Positions 54,080-64,000 of a DNA stretch of 64,000 nt are shown piece after piece. Position 1 is the first letter of the stretch. The number at the start of each line of letters is the position of its first letter. The stretch comes from Aporrectodea caliginosa (lineage: Eukaryota; Annelida; Clitellata; Crassiclitellata; Lumbricidae), in NCBI GenBank assembly GCA_020284085.1, contig JACEVL010000803.1, forward strand, positions 1,121,988-1,185,987, in the 5' to 3' direction. Below the pieces are notes generated by a model, which worked only from the letters and a program-made list of their open reading frames with translations, had not been told where the DNA came from and searched no databases. The translations under genes and the position numbers were made by a program.

Positions 54080-54122
54080 TGTATATATATACCATACATA
54101 TGTATGGTATATATACACACAC
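54080..54122. repeat. 32-bp perfect palindrome
   Basis: TATATATACCATACAT and its complement ATGTATGGTATATATA meet at CATATG with no spacer; the arms extend imperfectly into GTGTGT/ACACAC. Confidence 0.9.
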
Positions 54123-54239
54123 ACAAGAATATGCAATTATATGTATATATCGATATATACAAATGGGTCTAATTTATCTAACTCTATATATATCAGCCAC
54201 TTTGGCTGGGTATTGGTAATGCAATTGTGTTTGTGTAAA

Positions 54240-54320
54240 AGGCTAAAAGCGCCTCTGAATAGGTATCTTGAAGGGGAGCTATATCAAGTTTCTTTGACTG
54301 ATTGATTGACTGATTGAAAA
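54240..54320 (+). mobile_element. L2-like LINE 3' tail
   Basis: AAGCGCCTCTGAATAGG, CTTGAAGGGGAGCTATATC then GACTGATTGATTGAC. Confidence 0.6.
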
Positions 54321-54374
54321 GTTAAAGCATCATAATGCACTGTAATCAATGTCTAATCTGGCCGATTATATTAA

Positions 54375-54447
54375 CACTTTAACGACAACAGTCGACAAGT
54401 GTGTACTAAAAGTGACTGGGAAACCAATGCAGCTTGTCGTTAAATAG
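54375..54447. mobile_element. 73-bp TTAA-flanked mini-MITE, copy 2
   Basis: Flanked by TTAA at 54371-54374 and 54448-54451; ends CACTTTAACGAC...GTCGTTAAATAG. Shares the core AAAGTGACTGGGAAACCAAT with 37449-37508. Confidence 0.75.
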
Positions 54448-54479
54448 TTAAGCTGCACTCCTTCACCATGACATGAAAG

Positions 54480-55550
54480 CAGTCTGTGTTGTAAAGTCCA
54501 TCTGGTCTCACTGTGTTCACCGGAAAGCTATACGCACATCCATTAACGAGTTATTGCACTTATCAATCAATCAATCAGAAACTGTCAGTCAGCTGGAAAT
54601 AGAATTCAGCAATCATTGTTGTCAAGCCTTTCAAAGCTGTCAAATAAATCCGTGCAAAAATTCAATATTGAGAACTCAAGCGGAGGTTATTTCGAATGTT
54701 CCATTGTATTGCATTTTTCAATTTATAATATATAGGACCTCTATCAGAACCAATTACTGGTTGAAATTTATGTGGTCAACATGCACCTCAAAGCCATCTC
54801 AGCTAGGATGAGTACACTGACTATACACTGTCTGTGGGAAGATCAGATGGAGAGAGAGAGAGAGTAGTTGTTGTTTCCAGTGTGACACGACATCTTGTGG
54901 CTGCCAGGGCCATTAACGTCGCCCTCCTCTTTATCCAGGCTTGGGACGGGCACTACCAAATTACGGGCAGTGGCGGAGTTACAACAAGGGAGAGGGCTGG
55001 CCCCTGATATGGAGACCAAGATTAAAAAAGTCGCTAACACTTCAAACCCACCATACCTCTCGAAGATAGCTTAAGAGACCGCTCTTCATCTTCTGCCACT
55101 TTTAGAATTATTATCAAATGTTATAATATCATAATTATTATAAGAAGATTTACAGAGCGTAAGTTAATAATTATAACTAAACACATCGCATATGATGCAT
55201 ATGACAATTACTCAGTCAATCAGTCAGTCACTCAGTCATAATGCATAATAGGCTTCAGGAATTGTGGTCATACCAACACCCAATAAGGAGTTATTTACCC
55301 CATGTTATTAACTAAATGCCTAATAACATTGCATCATCTCCACTGATTTCAATTATCAGCTGATGCCAGCTCACTATGACTCAAAAGTCGTTGAAATCAA
55401 GGTCCGCCCTTAGCGATCATTATTTCCCACACAATAGATGTAGTCTAATTATTTATGTCTTTGAATATTAGTTTTTATAGGTCAATTCTTGTCAGCTAAA
55501 CTCACTTCCCATGATCTGTCAGGTCAAATAACTAGACAGGATTCCAACCA
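54480..55550. other. Upstream region, nothing recognised
   Basis: Short frames only. A few bases of GA repeat at 54850. No exon or mobile element identified. Confidence 0.45.
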
Positions 55551-55599
55551 ATTTTATTAAATGGGTTGTGAGATGCATGCGTGAATTTATGTATACATG

Positions 55600-55850
55600 A
55601 AATTATGCATCCATGAAAATTATGTGAGGATGAGTGTATGTATACAGGTAAGTATGCATGTATGTATGTATGAGTGCATGTATGTATGCATGACTGGACA
55701 CATATGCATGCATGAGTGTATGCATGTAAGCACGAGTGTATGTATGTATGTATGCATGAGTGTATGTATGTAAGCATGTATGTATGTGTGTATGCATGAA
55801 TATATACATAAATGTATGTAGGCATATATGTATGTATGATGTATCAAAAC
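55600..55850. repeat. ATGT/ATGC microsatellite tract
   Basis: About 250 bp of imperfect ATGT, ATGC and GAGT motifs. Confidence 0.9.
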
Positions 55851-56344
55851 ATGTATACCTTGCCTATTATTGAGTCTCACTAATATCTAATATAACAACA
55901 ACGGCATGCAGTCTCTTCACTTCAATGGCTAGAAGTGTTGGACTCGTAAATTCACCATGAGTAAAGAATACATGTTCTGCAACAATGAGAAAATAGGTTT
56001 TATTGCTTTTTCTACATTGAATATCTCCTTGTAGAAGCAAGAAACAGTCCCACTACACCAAGACCGCTCTCTCATTACTAGCAGTAAATTGCTCAGAATG
56101 AATGATGCCTGCATTTCAATGGTACACGAGATCTCTATTTATATACCATGCTTCCTTATAACATGAATCCTAATGTAACATAGTCACTAACATGGGTCAC
56201 AAATTTAGACGACCTTTAGAAAACGACCTCATTATACCACAAGCCATTATTACATGGCCTTCAAATGTAATCGGTGTCATACCAATGGTGGCTCATTTCA
56301 AAGATTGAAAATCAGCAGAGGGACTTGAGGCCATATGGTCGCTC

Positions 56345-56515
56345 TATCCAGTACCGTAATTGAAATTACATAATTAAAATTACTTGAAATTACGTAATTT
56401 GTAATTCAATTACATTTTCCTCATGTATTTTGTAATTCGAAATTACATTTCATGTCCCAAAGTAATATGTAATTTATAAATCGATTACATTTTTCAGAGT
56501 AATTTGCCCATCCTT
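56345..56515. mobile_element. hAT-related AATTAC-rich element
   Basis: Dense GTAATT/AATTAC palindromic motifs like the arms of the hAT at 52501, ending GTAATTTGCCCATCCTTGG (antisense of CAAGGATGGGC). Boundaries and target duplication not resolved. Confidence 0.5.
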
Positions 56516-56524
56516 GGCTCTACA

Positions 56525-56700
56525 GTGGTCCATACACAAGACTTTAATGGTATGGCAACAACTTAAACGTGCAGCGGTGCTGAAACATCTCACCCAATCA
56601 ATTAATTGAAATATGAGCAAGGAAGATGCCATATCATCACTAAAAACATATAAATTTACATTTTACATTTATAGGGAGATTCCAGTGTGCCTACAAAATG
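56525..56700 (+). repeat. Dispersed repeat G, copy
   Basis: CAGTGGTCCATACACAAGAC, TTTAATGGTATGGC, CAGCGGTGCTGAAACATCTC, diverged relative of 46589-46700. A further tail piece (GAGGCCATATGGTCGC) is at 56325. Confidence 0.6.
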
Positions 56701-56789
56701 AGCACCGTACAATCGTACATGTGATAACTTATAGTGAGTATAGCATGGCACCCACACTGTGTATTGTTTTGCTAACGGCTAGCATTTAA

Positions 56790-56872
56790 ATCATAGAGCG
56801 CCTCTGAGTAGATATCTTGAAAGGGGCGCTATATAAATGTTCAATTACATTACATTACATTATAAAGACAAT
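56790..56872 (+). mobile_element. L2-like/SINE-A 3' tail
   Basis: AGAGCGCCTCTGAGTAGATA, AAAGGGGCGCTATATAAATG, then CAATTACATTACATTACAT. Confidence 0.6.
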
Positions 56873-57404
56873 CTCTCAATACAGTACAGCAGTCAACAGT
56901 CAAATGCACAGTACAGTCTGAGACCATTTATGCGATCATGATTTACAAACCATTCTGCTTAACGCAAAGTGGTGTTATATTCCCAATTAACGCAAAGTGG
57001 TGTTATCTTCCCCAAAGTTATTGACTGAACATGCCATACTGGTCAACATGTTGTACAAGAACTGGAGGGTAGCACCAAATAATGACTTTTTAACGAGTCC
57101 TCACTGTACTTCTGTGTTTGATTATAAATTCATGTGAGGCAAGACTTGTAAGTACTACAGATGAAGTGATTCCTGCCCGTCAAATGATATCTACCAAATT
57201 ATGTTTCTCAACAGTTATAAATCATATCAAATTGCTTATTGAAATGATTTTCATGTTCAAATTACATCTAGATAGAGCAATAAATAAGGCCATTCCAGCC
57301 ACTTGATTCAGCCTCTACTCTTATCATACAGATACTGTCAAGTATAGGCTATACTACTGGACTATTTTAAGAACAGCTTATAAATGAAAATAACAAATAC
57401 ATGT

Positions 57405-57915
57405 GCTCTCTTTTCACCTTTGATCCTTATGGTAAGCAAAATCATTCATTAGAACTTCTCAGCAGTGAATTTCCTGATATTAGAAGGCTACAGACAAAAT
57501 TTCTTATTATTGTTTTGGGGTTTCTTCCGTTAGCCTAGGATAAGGCAAACACTGATAGTGGTTTACTTTGGACTCTTAACCTTTAATATGGTAAGCAAAT
57601 CATTAATTAGAACTTCTCAGCTGTGAATTTCCTGATGTTGGTAGGCTAGAGACAAAACATCTGATTATTGTTTCCGGAATTTCTTAAACTAACAGCCATT
57701 TTAAGGCCAAGGATATGGCAAATACATTAGACTATATTGTGCTATGATTGTGCTAAGCAACATATTGAAACATGGGTCTGTCCTGTATTTGAATCTTAGA
57801 GAACTGAACTTGGTCCTCTGTGGTTTTGTTGAGCTGCTTCAGCTGTAATCATGGAATAGTTCAGCATCACTACGCTATGTCCTAAATCAGTGTTGAAAAA
57901 TTTCTTTGAAGTGAA
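57405..57915 (+). repeat. Dispersed repeat H with internal tandem duplication
   Basis: 57430-57560 and 57590-57740 are a tandem pair (ATTAGAACTTCTCAGC ... GTGAATTTCCTGAT ... TAGAGACAAAA). 57690-57915 (CCATTTTAAGGCCAAGGATA ... AACATGGGTCTGTCCTGTAT) matches 63660-63950 in inverse orientation. Confidence 0.8.
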
Positions 57916-58375
57916 TGGATGTGTTGTGTTATACATCCAGGGTTGCATTAGGAATTTCTTTAAACCATTGAAAGGTTTTAAAATAAATAACCAAAATCAG
58001 GCACATAAAAGACACTGCCATTGTCTATTGCCTATTGTCTTTGAACTCAGAATCTGATTATGCCAACACAGCTATGACAGGGCAAATTACTGAAGGACAG
58101 CTAAAGTAGCAGTCACAAAAACAATTTGGACAATGCTTGCACAATTTCTATGAAGACTACATACACTTCGTTCGATTTCATTGAAACACTGCACATGTAC
58201 AAAAGTCAATGGCTAACATCTGTAACCCAGTTACAGATATTCAGCTATATATGCTCATATTCATTCAGTGTCCCAGCTCCATTGTTCAAAATCAATCGAT
58301 GCAAATTCTATTTGTAAACACGCAGTGTCAACACATGCTGCATGGCGTTGCTTTTTTAATGGTCATGAACAGCCC

Positions 58376-58645
58376 ACCCACTTATGACCAGACTCCCCAC
58401 TTATGACCAGACTCCCCACTTATGACCAGACTCCCCACTTATGACCAGACTCCCCACTTATGACCAGACTGCCCACTTTTGACCAGACTGTCCACTTTTG
58501 ACCAGACTGTCCACTTTTGACCAGACTGTCCACTTTTGACTAGACTGTCCACTTTTGACCAGACTGTCCACTTTTGACCAGACTGTCCACTTTTGACCCC
58601 TGTCCACTTTTGACCAGACTGTCCACTTTTGACTAGACCCACTTG
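58376..58645. repeat. 19-bp minisatellite with two subtypes
   Basis: About 14 copies of a 19-bp unit. The first four or so are CCCCACTTATGACCAGACT, the rest GTCCACTTTTGACCAGACT, so two variants have each spread as blocks. It translates on the minus strand as a SGQKWTVWSKVD-like repeat, without gene support. Confidence 0.95.
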
Positions 58646-58817
58646 ACAGTTTTTTTGGCAAATGGAATAATCAAGAGGTGGGTGAATTTCAGGTGTCATC
58701 GTACCTGACAAAGAAATAGGTAAAGAGTACAGACAATACAATTATTTATAAAATAAGAATTACGAAGGACATGTCAGCCGAAGCACACACGAACAATCTT
58801 ATGAAATGGCTTCTGTA

Positions 58818-59010
58818 GCGCGGTGTGGCACAGTGGCTGATTGGTTGGAGCATTTGGCCTGTAACGTGATGAGTATGGGTTTGAGCCATGGCCGAGGCAC
58901 TTGCTGTGAGCAAGTTTTTCACTCACAATTGTTCTGTGCCTTCGTCAATGTTCTGTCGTATGGTTGTGTGCACTTCTGAGCTTTGGAAGGAGGGCAATAT
59001 CAAAATACAG
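58818..59010 (+). repeat. SINE-B copy (best preserved)
   Basis: GGTGTGGCACAGTGGCTGAT, TGGTTGGAGCATTTGGCC, B-box-like GGGTTTGAGCC, tail CTTTGGAAGGAGGGCAATATC then AAAATACAG. Confidence 0.8.
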
Positions 59011-59019
59011 TTGTTATTT

Positions 59020-59800
59020 TTATCAGAATGCACAATGACACGACTCTTGACGATCTAACTTGAAGCAGCCAATGACAACTTGGTTTCTTGGAGAGTGATC
59101 ATCAATATTCATTCATATTCAATATTAAATTATTCATTTTCCTTTGGAGAAGCCTAATCCAACTCTTATAGAGACCAGAGAAATCCAATAGTTCAAGAAT
59201 TCAACAATGGGACAACTGGGCAAAGGTGCTCATTTTGCCACCTCTGATAGGATGAGGTTGGTCTCTTTGTGGTTTATATTCAATGAATGATCACCTTTCC
59301 AAGTACTAACCAACATCATAGTTCTAGAACTTAACTGTGTCTACCAATGTCATATCCCCAGCTTCCATCTGCCATCCTAGTGTATCTTGTGATGATTTTA
59401 TGTTTTGAGATAATTTTATCGATACCACAAGTCAGAAAATATTCTCCCATCGAAAACTGCTCTAACCCAAGTGAGTGGGAAATTGAAAAATTTCAGAACT
59501 GAAAATAACTTACTTGCAGATTAATTCAGATGCTTGGATGTCATATTTTCACATATAAACAATATATATACAAAGCATTAGACCTTTAACAACCATATGT
59601 AACCACAAGTGCATGCTTTGTTACAAAGTTGGTGCTTTGTTGCTAATAAACACATGAAAACTTAGCTCTTTCATCAAAACAAATGTCCTTTGTTCAGTAT
59701 TCCAGCTACTACATGGCCAAGTTTTGACAAGTAACGAGTGGCATATGCATGTGTTCATGCAATAGATATCTACAGTCACACCACATGCACACATACATTA
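59020..59800. other. Upstream region, nothing recognised
   Basis: AT-rich, no exon, no clear repeat. Confidence 0.4.
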
Positions 59801-59811
59801 CACATCTGTAG

Positions 59812-59932
59812 TACATGGGCCAATTGGTTAGAGCTCTTGGCCTGTCAAGCAGGGAGTACGGGTTCTGTCACACGGTCATGTGTATATCTGAACCTTTGAA
59901 GGAGGGCAAATATCAAATAAGTTGTATTGTAT
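59812..59932 (+). repeat. SINE-B copy, internally deleted
   Basis: GGGCCAATTGGTTAGAGCTC, GTACGGGTTCTGTC, tail CTTTGAAGGAGGGCAAATATC. The segment between B box and tail is shortened. Confidence 0.7.
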
Positions 59933-60009
59933 TACATAACATGGATTTTGAGTGGTTCAGAAGACGTGTAGTCTGTATTAAAACCACTGCAAATTAACCT
60001 GAAACATGC

Positions 60010-60545
60010 TTAATAGCCCAATTTTCCTAGCTCCCTTTTAAAAGCTGTGATAGTGTCCACTGAGACAGTGCAATCATCCAAACCTTCCACAAGCCTACAA
60101 ATCTTGCGCTGAAGAAATTTCTGCCCTAATGCTCCTGTCGGTTTCTTAAATAATTTATTCCTGTGACCACAAGTTGCCTTGTTTGGTGCTATTATCAAAA
60201 AACCTCTCCCACTGTAGTACTTCCTTTCCAGTAATAATCTTGTAAGCTTCGATTACATCTCCTCTGCTCCTCCTTCTCTCCAAAGTTGTTAGTCCACACC
60301 TCTTCAATCTTTCTTCATAGCTCAAATTCTTGAAGCCACAAATCATTTTTGTAGCTCTTCTTTGCACTTTCTCCAGTTTTTCCATGTCCTGTTTCAGGCA
60401 TGGATAATGGATTCCATACCTGGATGCTGTATGCCAACTGTGACCTAACCAGTGATTTGTACAACCTCACTATTGTATCCTTGTCTCTGGTGAGTATTGT
60501 CCTTCTTACAATACCTCTACTACTCTCTCGGATAACCCTTTTGAC
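60010..60545 (-). mobile_element. CR1-like LINE, ORF2 C-terminal part
   Basis: Minus-strand pieces read LEKVQRRATKMICGFKNLSY, ERLKRCGLTTLERRRSRGDV, IEAYKIITGK, then GHRNKLFKKP and KFLQRKICRLVEGLDD to a stop at 60010. Upstream (60420-60540) reads RVIRESSRGIVRRTILTRDK and TIVRLYKSLVRSQLAYSIQV. Several frame changes. Confidence 0.8.
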
Positions 60546-60554
60546 TAGACGCAG

Positions 60555-60645
60555 TGCTCGTGAATAAGCTGGTGCCCTGCGCTTGGCTTTCGAGTGGCGT
60601 TTTAGAAGTTTGGAGATTACGATTACGATTACGAATACCTAAAGT
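60555..60645 (+). repeat. SINE-F copy inside the CR1-like LINE
   Basis: CTCGTGAATAAGCTGGTGCC, CTGCGCTTGGCTTTCGAGTG, GTTTTAGAAGTTTGGAG and GATTACGATTACGATTACG. Best-preserved copy. It interrupts the LINE between RT and upstream fragments. Confidence 0.8.
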
Positions 60646-61065
60646 TCAGTTAGCCTTTTTGATACTTCAGCACATTGCCTTGAAGGTTTAGCACCTTGTG
60701 CATAATCACTCCCAAATCCCTTTCTTCCATACTCACTTTCAATACCTTACCCTCATTTCATATGAAAACTCTTAGTTCCTCTTCCCCATTGACTTTCACA
60801 CCAGACACTTTCTTTGAAGGTTTTGCTCCCCATATTGCATCTCTCTAGACTGCTGCATTAATATTGCTCTCAACATACAGCAAAATCCCTCCAGCACCAT
60901 GTCCAAGTCCAACTGGTTTCTGGTTGGCACGATCCATTCTAAATCATCGGTATCCATCTAAAGTTAATTCACTGTCCTTGATCTCCAGTTTCATCCATGA
61001 TTCCGCTATTCCAATTATGTCCGGTGTCTCATTATCTGCATACAATTCCAATTCTGCTCTTTTTG
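60646..61065 (-). mobile_element. CR1-like LINE, RT and endonuclease fragments
   Basis: The minus strand has NETPDIIGIAESWMKLEIKD and SELTLDGYR (endonuclease N-terminal region) at about 60944-61060, then RT pieces (KVSMEERDLGVIMHKVLNLQ region) at 60660-60750. Most of the endonuclease and RT core between them is deleted. Confidence 0.75.
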
Positions 61066-61099
61066 TAATACTTACTACTAGGACAGGATTTGGAGGCCC

Positions 61100-61815
61100 A
61101 GGTCCACAACTAATTTTCAAGGCCTTTTTCAAATATCTTTTAAAAACTCAACAGAAAGGTTCAAATCATCCTTTGCATCTTCAAAGCCACGAATTTATCG
61201 ATAATGCTTTGATATTTTAAAGTTCTAGCGATATCAGAGTTAATGCTTAACATAGCCAATCCATTAAGAGGCTGCTGACCCATCGCGGAACGGAGGCTGT
61301 GGCTTCTATCCCCCCTAAACAACCGGGCTCAAGCCCTCCTCTTCCCCCCTCCTCGGCCGGGCCTCCCCTCTCTCCCAGAACCCATATTGTCGACGTGAGG
61401 TTTAGCTCATTTCTGATTAGATGAATGTGTCTGTAATTCATCGGTTTCATCTGCTAGAATATCATCAATCCAACTTCTATTTATGCGAAGATTTCTTTCG
61501 TCAATCCAGCTTTCATTTAGGCAAACAGTTATTTTCATCAATCCAGCTTCCATTTTAAATTGACCATAATTATACAATGGATACCAATGCAAAATAATTA
61601 AAGCACCAAAAATGACGGGTTATAGGTAAAGTTATTCAATGTTTAAGCATGCGAATCAACAGGTGTGAATTAAGTAGATTAAAATCTCGCATCCGCAATC
61701 GCCGAAATGCAACAAATTCATCAATCTACTAAACTCGAGTCGAGCATTATTGCATTATGGCATGGAGAGGAGAACTGCTCACAGTGCAATAAGGATAGGC
61801 CTAAGGTTACAGATA
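61100..61815. other. Upstream region, little recognised
   Basis: A roughly 39-bp imperfect triple repeat (TCAATCCAACTTCTATTT-like) lies at 61463-61555. Otherwise no gene or element identified. Confidence 0.45.
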
Positions 61816-61816
61816 G

Positions 61817-62355
61817 CAGTGATGGGCACTAACTAATTTTTTAAGTTAAGCTATAACTATATTTTAACTAAAATAAAAAATAACTAAAAGTTGGCAACTG
61901 ATTTTGTAAATAAGTTAACTAAACTAAAAATATTTAGTTAAACTTTTTCCAACTTTTTAACAAACTTTTTTCACAATGACACAGGTTAAGTGAACTGTAA
62001 TAATGCAGAGCGTCAATGACAATTTCACTTTCAGACAATGTGATGTGTACTAGACTAATAGTTCTAGTACAGTTCTACAAGAAAATCATGTAGAAAGTTG
62101 TTAATGCAAACGATGATGCAATGCAAATATGCAGTTCACTTGACTTGAGTGATAAAACCAGTTAATTCTGACAATCATCGCGGAAGCTTGTTGCTGAATT
62201 TGTTACTTAAACTTTCTAGCTAATAACTAAAAATATTAGTTAAACTTTTGCTAATAACTAAAAAATTAATAACTAAAAATATTGGTTAAACTTTGGTTTT
62301 AACTAAATTATTTTTTTTAGTTAAACTAAAAGTTTCCAACTTTTTAGTTACGGAC
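61817..62355. mobile_element. hAT-type element, one end recognised
   Basis: Left end CAGTGATGGGCACTAACTAA, followed by TAACTAAAAGTTGG repeats and at the right TTAGTTAAACTAAAAGTTTC. CAGTGATGG starts are common in hAT elements. No matching right terminus or target duplication was found. Confidence 0.55.
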
Positions 62356-62399
62356 TGTAGGCCTACGCCACGGTAGGCCTACCGCTAAGTTGCTAACCT

Positions 62400-63600
62400 G
62401 GTAAACTTGAAGGTTTGATGCTTTTGACAGTGTTCTGTCCATTTGTCAGACCATACAATGTTTCCGCATGCCAACTTGCAACAGCGATATTTATATTTAG
62501 TTTTTTTACGCGGCATAGTATTTTAGTTACTGAAATACGTAAGTGAATGCATATTTTTAAGTTGAAACCAATGTAACTGTTTATTTTTGTCACACCTATG
62601 GAGACGAGAACTCCATTACACAGTAGGCCAAGTACAGTGTCTTAAGAAAATCGAGCGACTTATTCGGATGATGTCACCAGTTCACACTAATTTATACAAG
62701 AAAAGTGGGTGTTTCATAGAACTGTGAGTGAAGACTCTGTAACTTGGAGAAAGTGTGATAAAAATTGAAAAAATACTTCCCCCCCTGTTTTTCACTGGGC
62801 TCAACTTGCGCCCGCCCTGTATAGGGATAGAAGCCCATGAACGGAGGTAGCTCTTTGTTCTTTTCCGGTGACAATGTGGTCAATTTTGTCAAATTGACTG
62901 ATATTGTATGTTAAAACTATTTTAATGTAGATTAAATAGCAAAATTTCACAAGTTAACAACAAACCCCCTAATCGTGCACTCATCGGCCTCGTTCTGCTC
63001 GAATTCGTCCACCACCCCATTCATTTTCTACACTGTTCCCAAACTCACATTGTGTTGGCATTTCTGCGTTTTTGTCAGATTGTTTTCTCAATTAAACGAA
63101 TATATATATATAAATCCTGGCTACACCACCGCTCTAAGAGACTAAGAAAGTAAGAATAGGCTATATATAGTAGGCCTATAGTGTACTGTGTAGGCTACAC
63201 CATCCACAGTGAATCGGATGATAAGAACAATATATTCATATTAAAACATTATTTAGGTTTGAGTGTTGCCCTTTATCAAGTGAGTCCTGGGGCCAAATGG
63301 CCCCGGTGGCCCCCCGTCCTAGGCCCTGCTTACTACACTCTTCACATGTGCAAACATACACTTTAAAATTGTACTAGGCCTATCTCCGGTTTCCTTATCT
63401 CTCCTGTCTTCATGACTGCCAGCTTCTTTTTTCTAAACTGTTATCTTTATTTGCATTGTACATAGAAGTATAGATATATTATATATGTCATGCATATAAG
63501 TACATGAGTGTGTACTATAGTAACATGTATCTAGCATTGGCTGTCCATGGCATCCTTTGTTTATGCAGGGCACAGGCAATATCAGTGTATTTTACGCACC
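62400..63600. other. Upstream region, nothing recognised
   Basis: Short frames only; a TA run at 63100 and TAGGCCTA-rich stretches. No supportable gene. Confidence 0.4.
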
Positions 63601-63639
63601 CGGCATTATTTTATTATTTATGTAGTGCCTCCTAAAAAA

Positions 63640-64000
63640 CTCTCAACGGTATGGAGAGGTTGCTAATGCGACAATGGAAGGATGGATGTATAATGCATCT
63701 GTCCACGTCCAAGAAATTTGTGAACACTGATTTAGCATGAATAGAATTGGCCAGAAAATAGTGTTGAGATGCTGGACTATTCCTTGATGACAGCTGTTCA
63801 GTAGCTCAACACAACCACAGAGAACCAAGTCCAGTTCTCTAAGATTCACATACAGGACAGACCCATGTTTAAACATGTTGCTTAGCACAAGCATTCTGCA
63901 GCCATAGTCCAAAGTATTTGCCTTATCCTTGGCCTTAAAACGGCTGCTCATTCTAAATAACTCCAAAAACAGTAATCAGATATTTTTTGTCTCTAACCTA
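63640..64000 (-). repeat. Dispersed repeat H, inverted copy with 107-codon open frame
   Basis: Antisense match to 57590-57915. The minus-strand frame 63643-63966 (MELFRMSSRFKAKDKANTLD ... ) is open here but broken in the 57.6-kb copy. Either a repeat-encoded fragment or a chance frame; no known domain recognised. It runs off the window. Confidence 0.55.

Noticed and set aside
58376..58645. CRISPR-like array of short repeats
   Set aside because: Units are directly adjacent with no unique spacers, and the genome is animal.
58439..58741. 100-codon WSKVDSLVKSGQ repeat frame
   Set aside because: A 19-bp minisatellite read in three frames in turn; no start context or neighbour exon support.

Overview
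This is a nuclear window from an animal, most likely an aquatic invertebrate. The coding exons are short with GT-AG introns, and the intervening DNA is dense with microsatellites, tRNA-headed SINEs, L2/CR1/RTE-type LINE pieces and cut-and-paste DNA transposons. I cannot name the species from sequence alone. Homology calls rest on recognising motifs; no database search was run.

Two genes can be assembled exon by exon, arranged tail to tail. (1) At 732-7379 on the + strand lie the last seven visible exons (331 codons, phases all compatible) of a coiled-coil protein; its 5' end is outside the window or not recognised. (2) From 53492 down to 13384 on the - strand lies what reads as a complete P5B-type ATPase (ATP13A family). 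It has 30 coding exons, 3570 nt and 1189 residues, with every intron phase compatible and every P-type signature present: TGES, PPALP, DKTGTLT, KGAPE and GDGAND. One intron uses a GC donor.

Region by region: 1-7.4 kb, coiled-coil gene and its repeat-filled introns; 7.5-9.8 kb, a 2273-bp DNA transposon with long terminal inverted repeats and an 8-bp target duplication, carrying a decayed transposase; 9.8-13.3 kb, intergenic sequence with microsatellites, a LINE 3' end and a 33-bp minisatellite; 13.4-53.5 kb, the ATPase gene, whose introns hold an almost full-length L2-like LINE (33.2-36.4 kb), a four-deep nest of mobile elements (42.2-46.9 kb), an RTE fragment, a piggyBac-like MITE and many SINEs; 53.5-64 kb, upstream sequence with SINEs, a CR1-like LINE with an internal deletion, minisatellites and an inverted dispersed repeat, in which I find no convincing host exon.

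The most unusual pattern concerns splice donors. At three exon ends in the two genes (3797, 31783, 25010) the exon 3' end, its splice donor and the first intron bases have been copied into the adjacent intron. Two are tandem arrays (19-bp and about 60-bp units) and one is a single copy about 250 bp downstream. The introns therefore contain rows of decoy donors. I have not seen this described as a class; it deserves a transcript check.
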